The notes under the pieces: generated by a model
The model's database searches: none
The model's input: only the letters and a program-made list of their open reading frames with translations
What the model was told of the DNA's origin: nothing
Translations under genes and position numbers: made by a program
Origin: Asanoa sp040676615
GTDB taxonomy: Bacteria > Actinomycetota > Actinomycetes > Mycobacteriales > Micromonosporaceae
Direction of reading: 5' to 3'
NCBI RefSeq assembly: GCF_040676615.1
Contig: NZ_JBFAPI010000004.1
Coordinates: 310,001-374,000 of the forward strand
Length of the DNA stretch: 64,000 bases
Part shown: positions 15,194 to 23,544 of the stretch, one piece after another
Numbering within the stretch: position 1 is the stretch's first letter
How the letters are laid out: every line of letters begins with the position of its first letter

Positions 15194-16831
15194 CTAGGTC
15201 TCGACGGTCAGGATGCCGTTCTCCAGCACCGCCGGGGTCAGGTGGCGGTAGCCGATCGTGTCGAAGGCGACCGTCAACTCGTGGTCGTCGCGGGACAGCA
15301 GGGTGCCCTCGCCCCACAGCTTGTGCCGGACCCGGACGGCGTCGTGCTCGGGCTCGTGCCGGCGGCCGACCTGCGCCTTCGACGGTTCGGGGGCCCGCTC
15401 GTCGTTGTCGCACGCGCCGCACGGGGGTTCGTAGTGCTCGCCGAAATAACCCAGCAGGTCGGCGCGGCGGCAGCGGACCGTCTCGGCGTACTCCCGGGCA
15501 GCCTCGATCCGGGACTTCAGGATCGACTGTTGCCGGCCGCCTTCGCGCGACACCAGGGCGAACGCGTCGGGCGGCAGCCGGTCGGGCTTGACCATGCCGT
15601 CACTGCCGTCGGGCTCCAGGAAGCCGAGTTCCTCGAGTTCCTCGACCACCCGGAGCACCTGCTGGCGGCTGACCTTGCTGGCGCCGACCACGTCGGCGAC
15701 GGCGACCCGGCCGGGCGCGGCCTCGATCGCGTCGATCACCTTGTGCAGCGTGGTCGGCGACATCCGGGACCGGGCGGCGAGCAGGCGCGGAATGCGGATC
15801 GTCCGCTCGTCGTAGACCACCACCGCGCGGGCCGGTTGCCCGTCGCGGCCGGCCCGGCCGATCTCCTGGTAGTACTCGTCAAGGCTGCCGGGCACGCCGG
15901 CGTGCACCACCGTGCGGACGTCCGGCTTGTCGATGCCCATCCCGAACGCGCTGGTCGCCACCACGACGTCGATCCGGCCGGCCAGGAAGTCGTCCTGCAC
16001 CTTCGCGCGCCGGGCCGCCGGCAGCCCGGCGTGGTAGGGCGCGGCCTGGTAGGCGTCCAGGCTCAGCCGCTCGGCCAGCGCCTCACAGCGCGCGTGGGTG
16101 AGCGCGTAGACGAGGGCCGGCGCGTCGTTGGCCAGCACCACCTCGACCGTGCGGTCGTCGATCGCCCGATCCTCCGGCAGGCCGTGCCGGGTGCGCCGGA
16201 CCGCGAGGTGGATGTTGGGCCGGTCGAAATCGGTGACCACGATCTTCGGCGTACGCATCTTCAGTTCGCGGGTGATGTCGGCCTGCACCGGCGGCGCGGC
16301 GGTGGCGGTCAGTGCCAGCACCGGCGGGCCGTCGAGCGACTCGACGATCGACGGGAGCCGCAGGTACTCCGGGCGGAAGTCGCGGCCCCACTGGCTGACC
16401 AGGTGGGCCTCGTCGACGGTGAAGAGCGTGACGCCCGAGATCGCGCCGATCGACTCCTCGTTGGCCAGTTGCTCGGGGCCGAGCATCACGAAGTCGACCC
16501 GCCGCTCGCGCAGGCCCTCGAGCGCCGCCCGCCGCTCGCCCACGTGCTGCGACGAGTTGAGCATGACCACGCGTACCGGATCGCCGGACGGCTTCTTCTT
16601 CTTGGCCAGGCCGGCGAGTTGGTCGCGCTGCAGCGCGATCAGCGGCGAGACCACCACCGTCAGCCCGCCCAGCACCAGCCCGCACACCTGGTAGATCGCG
16701 CTCTTGCCGCTGCCGGTGGGCAGCACGGCCAGGGTGTCGCGGCCCGCGGCGACCGACTCGGCGGCGGCCCGCTGGCCCGGCCGCAGGTCGAACCCGAACA
16801 CGGCCCGGGCCACGCGGTCGATCTCTTCCAT
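15194..16831 (-). CDS. RecQ-like ATP-dependent DNA helicase
   Basis: 545 aa, superfamily 2. Walker A LPTGSGKSAIYQ at residue ~38, motif II VDEAHLVSQWGRDFR (DEAH with the RecQ-specific aromatic-rich loop), motif III ALTATAAPPVQ, and motif VI QEIGRAGRDGQPAR. A RecQ zinc-binding segment with cysteines follows (RCRRADLLGYFGE, then PPCGACDND) and then a short C-terminus without a clear HRDC domain. It unwinds recombination and repair intermediates. It differs from long E. coli RecQ only in its C-terminal part. Confidence 0.93.
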   Translation of the reverse strand: MEEIDRVARAVFGFDLRPGQRAAAESVAAGRDTLAVLPTGSGKSAIYQVCGLVLGGLTVVVSPLIALQRDQLAGLAKKKKPSGDPVRVVMLNSSQHVGERRAALEGLRERRVDFVMLGPEQLANEESIGAISGVTLFTVDEAHLVSQWGRDFRPEYLRLPSIVESLDGPPVLALTATAAPPVQADITRELKMRTPKIVVTDFDRPNIHLAVRRTRHGLPEDRAIDDRTVEVVLANDAPALVYALTHARCEALAERLSLDAYQAAPYHAGLPAARRAKVQDDFLAGRIDVVVATSAFGMGIDKPDVRTVVHAGVPGSLDEYYQEIGRAGRDGQPARAVVVYDERTIRIPRLLAARSRMSPTTLHKVIDAIEAAPGRVAVADVVGASKVSRQQVLRVVEELEELGFLEPDGSDGMVKPDRLPPDAFALVSREGGRQQSILKSRIEAAREYAETVRCRRADLLGYFGEHYEPPCGACDNDERAPEPSKAQVGRRHEPEHDAVRVRHKLWGEGTLLSRDDHELTVAFDTIGYRHLTPAVLENGILTVET

Positions 16832-16878
16832 CAGACCGAGGCTACGTCAGCCCGTCGCCGGCCGAGCCCGTTAGCGGC

Positions 16879-18267
16879 TCAGCCCAACAAGGGATACGGG
16901 ATGAACGTGCTGCGGTTCTCGTCAAGATCGAGCCGGCGGCCGATCGGGGCGGCGGCGCGCTGCGGGCAGGTCAGCCGCTCGCAGGTGCGGCAGCCCGGCC
17001 CGATCGGGGTGGCGCCGTCGACCGCGTCGAGATCGACCCCGGCCGAGTAGACCAGCCGGCCGGCGTGCCGGATCTCGCAGCCGAGGCCGATCGCGAACGC
17101 CTTGCCCGGCTGGCCGTAGCCGGCGTGCTGGTGGATGACCGTGCGGGCGATCCACAGGTAGCGCTGGCCGTCGGGCATCGCCGCGACCTGAGTGATCACC
17201 CGGCCGGGCGCGTTGAACGCCTCGTAGACGTTCCAGAGTGGACACGTGCCGCCGGACCGGGAGAACGGGAACCCGGTCGCCGACTGGCGCTTGGACATGT
17301 TGCCGGCGCGGTCGACCCGGACGAACGAGAACGGCACCCCGCGCGCCTTGGGCCGCTGCAGGGTCGACAGGCGGTGGCAGACGCTCTCCCAGCCCATCCC
17401 GAAGTGCTCGGTCAGCAGGCCGATGTCGTAGCGCATCCGCTCGGCCGTCGCGAGGAACACCCCGTAGGGCAGGATCAGCGCGGCGGCGAAATAGTTGGCC
17501 AGCCCGACCCGGGTGAGAATCTGCGTCTGGATGTCGTCGAACTTCTCTTCCTCGATGATTTCGTCGATCGTGTCGGCGAACTCCAGCATGCCGATCTGCG
17601 CACCGAGGCGAATCGCCTGTTGACCCGGTCGCAATGACATCGACAAATGCAATGTGCGGGTCTGCGGATAATAGCGGTGCAGGTCGCCGCCGAGCTTGTC
17701 GTGGTCTTCGCGGACGATCCGCACGCCGTGCACGTCGGCCAGCCGGGCGCGCAGCGTCTCGATCGTCTCGCCGCGCCGCACGCCGATCCGGCCGGCCAGC
17801 TCCTCGGCCGCCTCGTCGAGCGCGGGCACGTAGTTCTGCCGCCGGTAGAAGAAGTCACTGACCTGGTCGTGGGGGCTGCGACCGGCCACCACGTCACGGT
17901 CGCCGGCGACCTCGGCGAGCTGCTCGTCGGTCTGCCGGTAGCGCCGGTAGAGGTCGATCACCGCCTCGGCGACCTCGGGCAGCTTGGTGGCCAGCTCGGT
18001 CAGGTCGTGCAGGCTGGCCCGGGCCGGCAGCGCCTCGCGCAGGTCGGCGATCAGCCGCGGCGTGTCGTGCGGCGCGAAGAAGGCCGGGTCGACGCCGAAC
18101 ACCTCGGTGATCCGCATCAGCACCGGGACGGTCAGCGGGCGGGTGTCGTGCTCGATCTGGTTGAGATAGCTCGGCGAGATGCCGAGTTGCCGCGCGAGAT
18201 CGATCTGGGAGACCGCCCGATCCTCGCGGAGCCGGCGCAGCCGGGCACCCGCAAAGGTCTTGCCCAC
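16879..18267 (-). CDS. ramB: ScfR/RamB-family regulator of the glyoxylate shunt
   Basis: 462 aa. N-terminal XRE helix-turn-helix (RLRRLREDRAVSQIDLARQLGISPSYLNQIEHD, read in parts), then an IrrE-like metallopeptidase-fold region, then a DUF2083-type C-terminus with the cysteine set GCRTCERLTCPQRAA. This architecture is that of RamB of Corynebacterium and Mycobacterium, a regulator of acetate and propionate metabolism. It is transcribed away from aceA across a 216-bp spacer with RamB-like sites, which supports the call. Autoregulation and control of aceA-aceB are inferred. Confidence 0.9.
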   Translation of the reverse strand: MGKTFAGARLRRLREDRAVSQIDLARQLGISPSYLNQIEHDTRPLTVPVLMRITEVFGVDPAFFAPHDTPRLIADLREALPARASLHDLTELATKLPEVAEAVIDLYRRYRQTDEQLAEVAGDRDVVAGRSPHDQVSDFFYRRQNYVPALDEAAEELAGRIGVRRGETIETLRARLADVHGVRIVREDHDKLGGDLHRYYPQTRTLHLSMSLRPGQQAIRLGAQIGMLEFADTIDEIIEEEKFDDIQTQILTRVGLANYFAAALILPYGVFLATAERMRYDIGLLTEHFGMGWESVCHRLSTLQRPKARGVPFSFVRVDRAGNMSKRQSATGFPFSRSGGTCPLWNVYEAFNAPGRVITQVAAMPDGQRYLWIARTVIHQHAGYGQPGKAFAIGLGCEIRHAGRLVYSAGVDLDAVDGATPIGPGCRTCERLTCPQRAAAPIGRRLDLDENRSTFIPYPLLG

Positions 18268-18340
18268 TCTCCCTCCCCTCGGGTTTGCGCCGCGAGGCGC
18301 GTATTGACCGCAGGCCTCACCTCCACCATCTGGCGCGATG

Positions 18341-18355
18341 TTAGCACGTTGCTAA
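18341..18355. promoter_or_regulatory. Inverted repeat TTAGCA-CGT-TGCTAA in the ramB-aceA spacer
   Basis: A perfect 6-bp inverted repeat with a 3-bp centre, about 75 bp upstream of the ramB start and 130 bp upstream of aceA. It is in the right place for an operator controlling one or both divergent genes. Confidence 0.6.
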
Positions 18356-18362
18356 AGGGGCA

Positions 18363-18379
18363 TTCGCAACTTCGCAAAA
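18363..18379. promoter_or_regulatory. RamB-like site
   Basis: The sequence TCGCAACTTCGCAAAA resembles the published RamB consensus (AAAACTTTGCAAA-like, direct GCAA/CTTNGCAAA pattern). It lies in the aceA promoter region, 105 bp before the start codon. Match is by eye. Confidence 0.5.
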
Positions 18380-18483
18380 TCGCGCCTGGACTTTTCAATA
18401 ATTGGCTCGTTCCGTGCCTCGCGAGTCCTTTTGGAACTGTGCGACGGTGACCGCCAGAGGCTTTTCGACGTAAGGAGTCGGCG

Positions 18484-19749
18484 ATGACCATATCGGCGGA
18501 GCAGTTGCGGCAGGAGTGGGCGACCGCGCCGCGCTGGCGCGGTGTGGAGCGCACCTACAGCGCGGACGACGTGGTCCGGCTGCGCGGTGCGGTCCAGGAA
18601 GAGCACACGCTGGCCCGCCGGGGTGCCGAACGACTCTGGTCCCTGCTGCACGACGAGGACTACGTCAACGCGCTCGGCGCGCTCACCGGCAACCAGGCGG
18701 TGCAGATGGTGCGGGCGGGGCTCAAGGCCATCTACCTGTCCGGCTGGCAGGTCGCGGCGGACGCCAACCTGGCCGGCCAGACCTACCCGGACCAGAGCCT
18801 CTACCCGGCCAACTCGGTGCCCGCCGTGGTCCGCCGGATCAACAACGCGCTGCTGCGGGCCGCGCAGATCACCACTGCCGAGGGCGACACGGAAACGGAG
18901 TGGCTGGCGCCGATCGTGGCCGACGCCGAGGCCGGGTTCGGTGGCGTGCTCAACGCGTACGAGCTGATGTCCGCGATGATCACCGCAGGCGCGGCCGGCG
19001 TGCACTGGGAGGACCAGCTCGCGTCCGAGAAGAAGTGCGGCCACCTGGGCGGCAAGGTGCTGATCCCGACCGGGCACCACATCCGCACGCTGCAGGCGGC
19101 CCGGCTCGCGGCCGACGTCGCCGGGGTGCCGAGCCTGATCGTGGCGCGCACCGACGCGCACGCCGCGAACCTGCTCACCACCGACATCGACGAGCGCGAC
19201 CAGCGGTTCCTGACCGGTGAGCGCACCGCCGAGGGCTTCTACCGGGTGCACGCGGGCATCGAGCCGTGCATCGCGCGCGGGCTGGCGTACGCCCCGCACA
19301 GCGATCTGATCTGGATGGAGACCAGCACGCCCGACCTGGAGGAGGCGCGGTCGTTCGCCGAGGCGATCAAGTCGCGCTATCCCGACCAGTTGCTGGCCTA
19401 CAACTGCTCGCCATCGTTCAACTGGCGCAAGCACCTCGACGACGCGACGATCGCCAAGTTCCAGCGGGAGCTGGGCCACATGGGGTACGCGTTCCAGTTC
19501 ATCACCCTGGCCGGCTTCCACGCGCTCAACTACTCGATGTTCGACCTGGCGCGTGGCTACGCGGCCGACGGCATGCCGGCCTACGTCGAGCTCCAGGAGA
19601 AGGAGTTCGCTGCCGAGGAGCACGGCTACACCGCCGCCAAGCACCAGCGGGAGGTCGGCACCGGCTACTTCGACCTGATCAGCACGGTGCTCAACCCGAC
19701 CGGCGAGACGACCGCCCTACGCGGTTCAACTGAGGAGGCGCAGTTCTGA
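18484..19749 (+). CDS. aceA: Isocitrate lyase
   Basis: 421 aa, first enzyme of the glyoxylate shunt (isocitrate to glyoxylate and succinate). The signature KKCGHLGGK is present with catalytic Cys185; the upstream WEDQLASE and downstream ARTDAHAANLL, YNCSPSFNWRKHLDD motifs are all intact. Length is that of the short actinobacterial form. ATG 18484 is preceded by taaggagtcggcg, a good RBS. Its TGA overlaps the malate synthase ATG by one base, so the two shunt enzymes are made together for growth on acetate or fatty acids. Confidence 0.97.
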   Translation: MTISAEQLRQEWATAPRWRGVERTYSADDVVRLRGAVQEEHTLARRGAERLWSLLHDEDYVNALGALTGNQAVQMVRAGLKAIYLSGWQVAADANLAGQTYPDQSLYPANSVPAVVRRINNALLRAAQITTAEGDTETEWLAPIVADAEAGFGGVLNAYELMSAMITAGAAGVHWEDQLASEKKCGHLGGKVLIPTGHHIRTLQAARLAADVAGVPSLIVARTDAHAANLLTTDIDERDQRFLTGERTAEGFYRVHAGIEPCIARGLAYAPHSDLIWMETSTPDLEEARSFAEAIKSRYPDQLLAYNCSPSFNWRKHLDDATIAKFQRELGHMGYAFQFITLAGFHALNYSMFDLARGYAADGMPAYVELQEKEFAAEEHGYTAAKHQREVGTGYFDLISTVLNPTGETTALRGSTEEAQF

Positions 19750-21290
19750 TGAGGATCGAGGTCCAGGGCAACGGGTACGACGAGATCCTTGACCCGAAGG
19801 CGCTCGACTTCCTGGTCGCGTTGGATAGCGAGTTCGCCGGCCGCCGGGTGGCGCTCCTGGACACCCGGCGGGCCCGGCGGGCCCGGTACGCCGCCGGCCA
19901 GCTCCCGGGCTTCCTGCCCGAGACGGCGCGGATCCGCGACGACGACAGTTGGCGGGTGGCCCCGCCGGCGCCGGGTCTGGTCGACCGGCGGGTGGAGATC
20001 ACCGGCCCGCCGGACCGGAAGATGACGGTCAACGCGCTCAACTCCGGTGCCCGGGTGTGGCTCGCCGACTTCGAGGACGCGCTGGCACCGACCTGGGACA
20101 ACCTGATGGGCGGCCAGGCCAACCTGATCGCGGCGCTCGACGGTGAGCTCGACTTCACCGACCCGTCGTCGGGCAAGCGCTACGCCGTCGGCCCCGATCC
20201 GGCCACCATCGTGGTGCGGCCCCGCGGCTGGCACCTGGCGGAGAAGCACATCGTGGTCGACGGCCGGCCGATCTCGGCGAGCCTGGTCGACTTCGGGCTC
20301 TACTTCTTCCACTGCGCGCAGCGGCAGATCGACGCGGGCAAGGGGCCCTACTTCTACCTGCCCAAGCTGGAGAACCACCGCGAGGCTCGGCTCTGGAACG
20401 ACGTGTTCACCTTCGCGCAGAACTATCTGGGCATTCCGCAGGGCACCATCCGGGCGACCGTGCTGATCGAGACGATCACCGCGGCGTTCGAGATGGAGGA
20501 GATCCTCTACGAACTGCGCGAGCACGCGGCGGGGCTCAACGCGGGTCGCTGGGACTACATCTTCAGCATCATCAAGCAGTTCGGCCAGCGGTCCGACTTC
20601 GTGCTGCCCGACCGCGCCGACGTGACGATGACGGTGCCGTTCCTGCGGTCCTACACCGAGCTGCTGGTGAAGACCTGCCACAAGCGCGGCGCGCACGCGA
20701 TCGGCGGGATGGCGGCGTTCATCCCGAGCCGTGACCCGGCCGTCAACGAGGTGGCGTTCGCCAAGGTGCGGGCCGACAAGGACCGTGAGGCCGGCGACGG
20801 CTTCGACGGCTCCTGGGTGGCCCACCCGGGCCTGGTGCCGACCTGCGCCGAGGTGTTCGACGGCGTGCTCGGCGATCGGCCGCACCAGCTTGACCGGCGC
20901 CGCGACGAGGTCGCGGTCAACGCCGACGACCTGCTCGCCGTCGACCTGACGCCGGGCGCGGTCACCGCCGCCGGCCTGCGGTCCAATGTGGCTGTCGCGC
21001 TGCGCTATTTCGACAGCTGGCTGCGCGGCACCGGAGCCGCCGCCATCTTCGACCTGATGGAGGACGCGGCGACCGCCGAGATCGCGCGCTGTCAGGTGTG
21101 GCAGTGGGTGCACCACCGCACCCCGCTGGCCGGCGGCGACGTGGTCACCGAGGACCTGGTCCGGTCCATCGTGGACGAGGAAGAGGCCGGCCTGCGACCG
21201 GCGGCCGCACGGATCTTCCTGGAGACCGCGCTCGCCGAGGAACTGCCGGCGTTCTTCACGCCCGACGCGTACGCCCGTTATCTGGTGTGA
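19749..21290 (+). CDS. aceB: Malate synthase A
   Basis: 513 aa, condenses glyoxylate with acetyl-CoA to malate. Typical type-A features: MTVNALNSGARVWLADFEDALAPTW (N-terminal), the catalytic region RPRGWHLAEKHI, TVLIETITAAFEMEEILYELR with the Mg-binding glutamates, and C-terminal QVWQWVHHRTPL. RBS gaggaggcg lies in the end of aceA. Second gene of the operon. A strong hairpin at 21311-21353 ends the transcript. Confidence 0.96.
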   Translation: MRIEVQGNGYDEILDPKALDFLVALDSEFAGRRVALLDTRRARRARYAAGQLPGFLPETARIRDDDSWRVAPPAPGLVDRRVEITGPPDRKMTVNALNSGARVWLADFEDALAPTWDNLMGGQANLIAALDGELDFTDPSSGKRYAVGPDPATIVVRPRGWHLAEKHIVVDGRPISASLVDFGLYFFHCAQRQIDAGKGPYFYLPKLENHREARLWNDVFTFAQNYLGIPQGTIRATVLIETITAAFEMEEILYELREHAAGLNAGRWDYIFSIIKQFGQRSDFVLPDRADVTMTVPFLRSYTELLVKTCHKRGAHAIGGMAAFIPSRDPAVNEVAFAKVRADKDREAGDGFDGSWVAHPGLVPTCAEVFDGVLGDRPHQLDRRRDEVAVNADDLLAVDLTPGAVTAAGLRSNVAVALRYFDSWLRGTGAAAIFDLMEDAATAEIARCQVWQWVHHRTPLAGGDVVTEDLVRSIVDEEEAGLRPAAARIFLETALAEELPAFFTPDAYARYLV

Positions 21291-21310
21291 CGCTTGCCGG
21301 TGATCCCGGC

Positions 21311-21353
21311 GGCAGTGGCCTCGGCGGGTAAGGCAGCCGCCGGGGCCGCTGCC
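21311..21353. terminator. Bidirectional hairpin terminator after aceB
   Basis: Arms 21311-21327 and 21337-21353 pair over 17 positions, two of them G-U on the plus strand, with a 9-nt loop. It sits between the convergent aceB and the small membrane protein gene. Confidence 0.8.
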
Positions 21354-21355
21354 CG

Positions 21356-21730
21356 TCAGGCGGCCTGACCCGGCAGCGCGGCGAGCACCGCTTCGTCGAT
21401 CTCGCTCGGGTCGAGCCAGCGGTCGAACCGGGCGACCGCCGCGCCGTGGTCGGCGACCCGCACGTAGACGGTGGTGGCGGCGCCCTTCCCGGCGGACCAG
21501 ACGACGGCGAGCTCGTGGTGCTCGTGCCGGCCCTCGACCACGGCCAGCGACAGCCTCGCCGCGGGCAGCCAGTCGACGCCGTCGGTGCCCGGGTGCAGCC
21601 GCCAGCCGGCGCCGTCGGCCCAGCCGCGCAGCGCGGCCCAGCGCCGTGCCGCGGAGCCCTTGCGCCAGGCCGCCACCGCGACACTCGCCGCAACGGCCGC
21701 CACCAGGGCGATCAGGGCAAAAGCCACCAC
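21356..21730 (-). CDS. Small membrane-anchored protein, unknown function
   Basis: 124 aa with a GTG start. Residues ~1-22 form one hydrophobic helix followed by a basic stretch (WRKGSAARRW), so the rest is probably cytoplasmic. The soluble part contains GADGAGWRLHPGTDGVDWLP-like turns and a two-strand pattern ending in DRWLDPSEIDEAVLAAL. I do not recognise a family. It is divergent from cadD, with 39 bp between starts. Confidence 0.6.
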   Translation of the reverse strand: MVAFALIALVAAVAASVAVAAWRKGSAARRWAALRGWADGAGWRLHPGTDGVDWLPAARLSLAVVEGRHEHHELAVVWSAGKGAATTVYVRVADHGAAVARFDRWLDPSEIDEAVLAALPGQAA

Positions 21731-21769
21731 CCGAGGGTACGCCGCGCGGCTCGCCGTAGGGTGTGACCG

Positions 21770-22336
21770 GTGACCGAACTCGCGGCCGCCGCCGGCATTT
21801 TCGCCGGCACCAACGTTGACGACCTGCTCGTGCTGACGGTGCTGTTCCTGGCCGCCGCCCGCTCCGGCCGGCCGCGGCCGTGGCAGATCTGGGCCGGCCA
21901 GTACGCCGGCATCGCACTGCTGGTCGCGATCTCCGGCGCCGCCGCCCTCGGGCTGACGCTGCTGCCCGATCGCTGGGTCGGGCTGCTCGGGCTGGTGCCG
22001 CTGGCCCTCGGCCTGCGCGGCCTGGTATCGGCGTTCCGGGACCGCGGAGCCGACCCGCCGGCGGTCGCGACCGGGTTGGTCTCGGTGACCGCGGTGACCG
22101 TCGCCAACGGCGCCGACAACATCGCGGTCTACACGCCCGTGTTCCGCACCGCGGGCATCGGCGGCAGCCTGGTCACGATCGCGGTGTTCGCGGTGCTGAC
22201 GGCCCTCTGGTGCGCCGCCGCCGGCTGGCTCGGCGGGCACCGGCGGGTGGTCGAGGTGATCGGTCGCTGGGGGCACTGGCTGGTGCCACTGGTGTTCGTC
22301 GCGATCGGCCTGACCATCCTGGCCGGCCTGCTGTGA
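21770..22336 (+). CDS. CadD-family cadmium resistance transporter
   Basis: 188 aa with five to six hydrophobic segments. Family motifs are present: GIFAGTNVDDLLVLTVLF at the N-terminus and VANGADNIAVYTPVF in the second half, each with an Asn-Asp pair in the membrane. CadD-type proteins of the LysE superfamily export or sequester Cd; substrate here is not proven. GTG start at 21770. The MITE-like element begins 4 bp after its stop. Confidence 0.85.
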   Translation: MTELAAAAGIFAGTNVDDLLVLTVLFLAAARSGRPRPWQIWAGQYAGIALLVAISGAAALGLTLLPDRWVGLLGLVPLALGLRGLVSAFRDRGADPPAVATGLVSVTAVTVANGADNIAVYTPVFRTAGIGGSLVTIAVFAVLTALWCAAAGWLGGHRRVVEVIGRWGHWLVPLVFVAIGLTILAGLL

Positions 22337-22339
22337 CGC

Positions 22340-22507
22340 CTAGGCCGTGTCCTGTCGGTCATCGTGAGCCGAGACGGAGGCCAGCTGTCGTCTGGTGGTG
22401 GCTCGGGGTTGCCGGGATACCGGTGTTGTATCTCGGTGATCCCGAGACGCCGCCAGGCGGCATCTGGGCCCGTCGCAGGCCGCGATGATCGGCAGGACAC
22501 GGCCTAG
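22340..22507. mobile_element. MITE-like element with terminal inverted repeats
   Basis: 168 bp. The left end TAGGCCGTGTCCTGTCGGTC (from 22341) and the reverse complement of the right end (to 22506) match at 22 of 24 positions. Both ends carry CTAG (22340-22343 and 22504-22507), probably the duplicated target. There is no transposase, so it is non-autonomous; the CTAG target is like that of IS5-family (IS427-group) elements, by inference. It fills the gap between convergent genes, and the stop codon of the aldo/keto reductase lies in the right CTAG. Confidence 0.75.
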
Positions 22508-23397
22508 GACCAGGGCAGTGCGGAGCGGTGCCGCCAGTAGTCGTCGGGGGTCTCCGCCGCCGGCAGGTTTCCCGAGTCGGTGATCTCCAGCGCCCGCAGG
22601 TTGCTGGCGAGTTGGGCGGTGGTGGCGGCGCCGGAGAGCACGACGTCGACCCACGGCTGGGCCAGGGCGTTGGCCAGCACCTCGGCGTCGCGGTCGGCCA
22701 GCCGCCCGTTCGCGACCGCCTCCTTGATGATCACGTGCCGGCCCGCGGCGTGCGCCTCCTCCAGCGCCGGGCCGGCCGACGGTTCGAGGGGGTTCCAGGT
22801 GGCCTGGACGGCGTTGAACAGCGGCGCCCCGTCGACCTCGACGGCCAGCGCGGTGCGGATCGCCTCGGCCTGCCGCGCACCGCTGGTCGAGATCCCGATC
22901 GTCACGCCGCGGGACGCCAGGTCGGCGAGGTGGCGGTGCAGGACCGGGTCGGTGAGCGCGGAACTGTCCGGCGTGACGGAGTGGATCTGGTAGAGGTCGA
23001 GCCGCTCACCGAAGAGGGCCCGACTCTCGGCGACCTGCCGCTCGAACGTGGCGACGCCGTGGTCCTTGGTCTCGTGGACCTTCGCGTCGACCCGCCACCC
23101 GGCGACGTAGGTGTAGCCCCACTTCGACCCGACCACCACGTCGGGCCGGTCGTCGAGCCAGCTGGCCAGGAACTCCTCGGCCCGGCCGTAGGAGCGGGCG
23201 GCGTCGAAGTAGCGCATCCCGCTGGCGTACGCCGCGTCGAGCACGTCGTGGGTGCGCCGCCGCATGGCCTCGACGGTGCGCTCGGCCGGCAGGTCCCGGT
23301 CGCGCCCGAGGTTGATGTAGCCCGGCCGCCCCAGGGCGGCGAGCCCCAGCCCGATCCGGTGCGCCGGCACGCTCAGATCCAGTCGATCAAATCCCAC
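22504..23397 (-). CDS. Aldo/keto reductase
   Basis: 297 aa, NADPH-dependent AKR fold. The catalytic tetrad is recognisable: D in YFDAARSYGRAEEFL (with Y four residues on), K in VVGSKWGYTY and the histidine in YQIHSV. Near the end, VVLSGAATTAQLASNLRAL matches the cofactor-binding segment. Similar to the bacterial AKR group of unknown carbonyl substrate. GTG 23397 chosen because upstream codons show no AKR homology; longer forms are possible. The stop TAG lies inside the MITE-like repeat. Confidence 0.85.
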   Translation of the reverse strand: MGFDRLDLSVPAHRIGLGLAALGRPGYINLGRDRDLPAERTVEAMRRRTHDVLDAAYASGMRYFDAARSYGRAEEFLASWLDDRPDVVVGSKWGYTYVAGWRVDAKVHETKDHGVATFERQVAESRALFGERLDLYQIHSVTPDSSALTDPVLHRHLADLASRGVTIGISTSGARQAEAIRTALAVEVDGAPLFNAVQATWNPLEPSAGPALEEAHAAGRHVIIKEAVANGRLADRDAEVLANALAQPWVDVVLSGAATTAQLASNLRALEITDSGNLPAAETPDDYWRHRSALPWS

Positions 23398-23544
23398 CCG
23401 GACAGCATGCACCCCGCGGTGACGGCAGCCCGGCAACGGCGGGCAAAGTCACGGTCGCTTCGGCCCCGCGAACGTGAAGGAGACTCGCGGACGTGGGCTG
23501 CTCGGTAGCCTATGTGGAGTTTGTCACCGTTGGACGGGGGGCGT

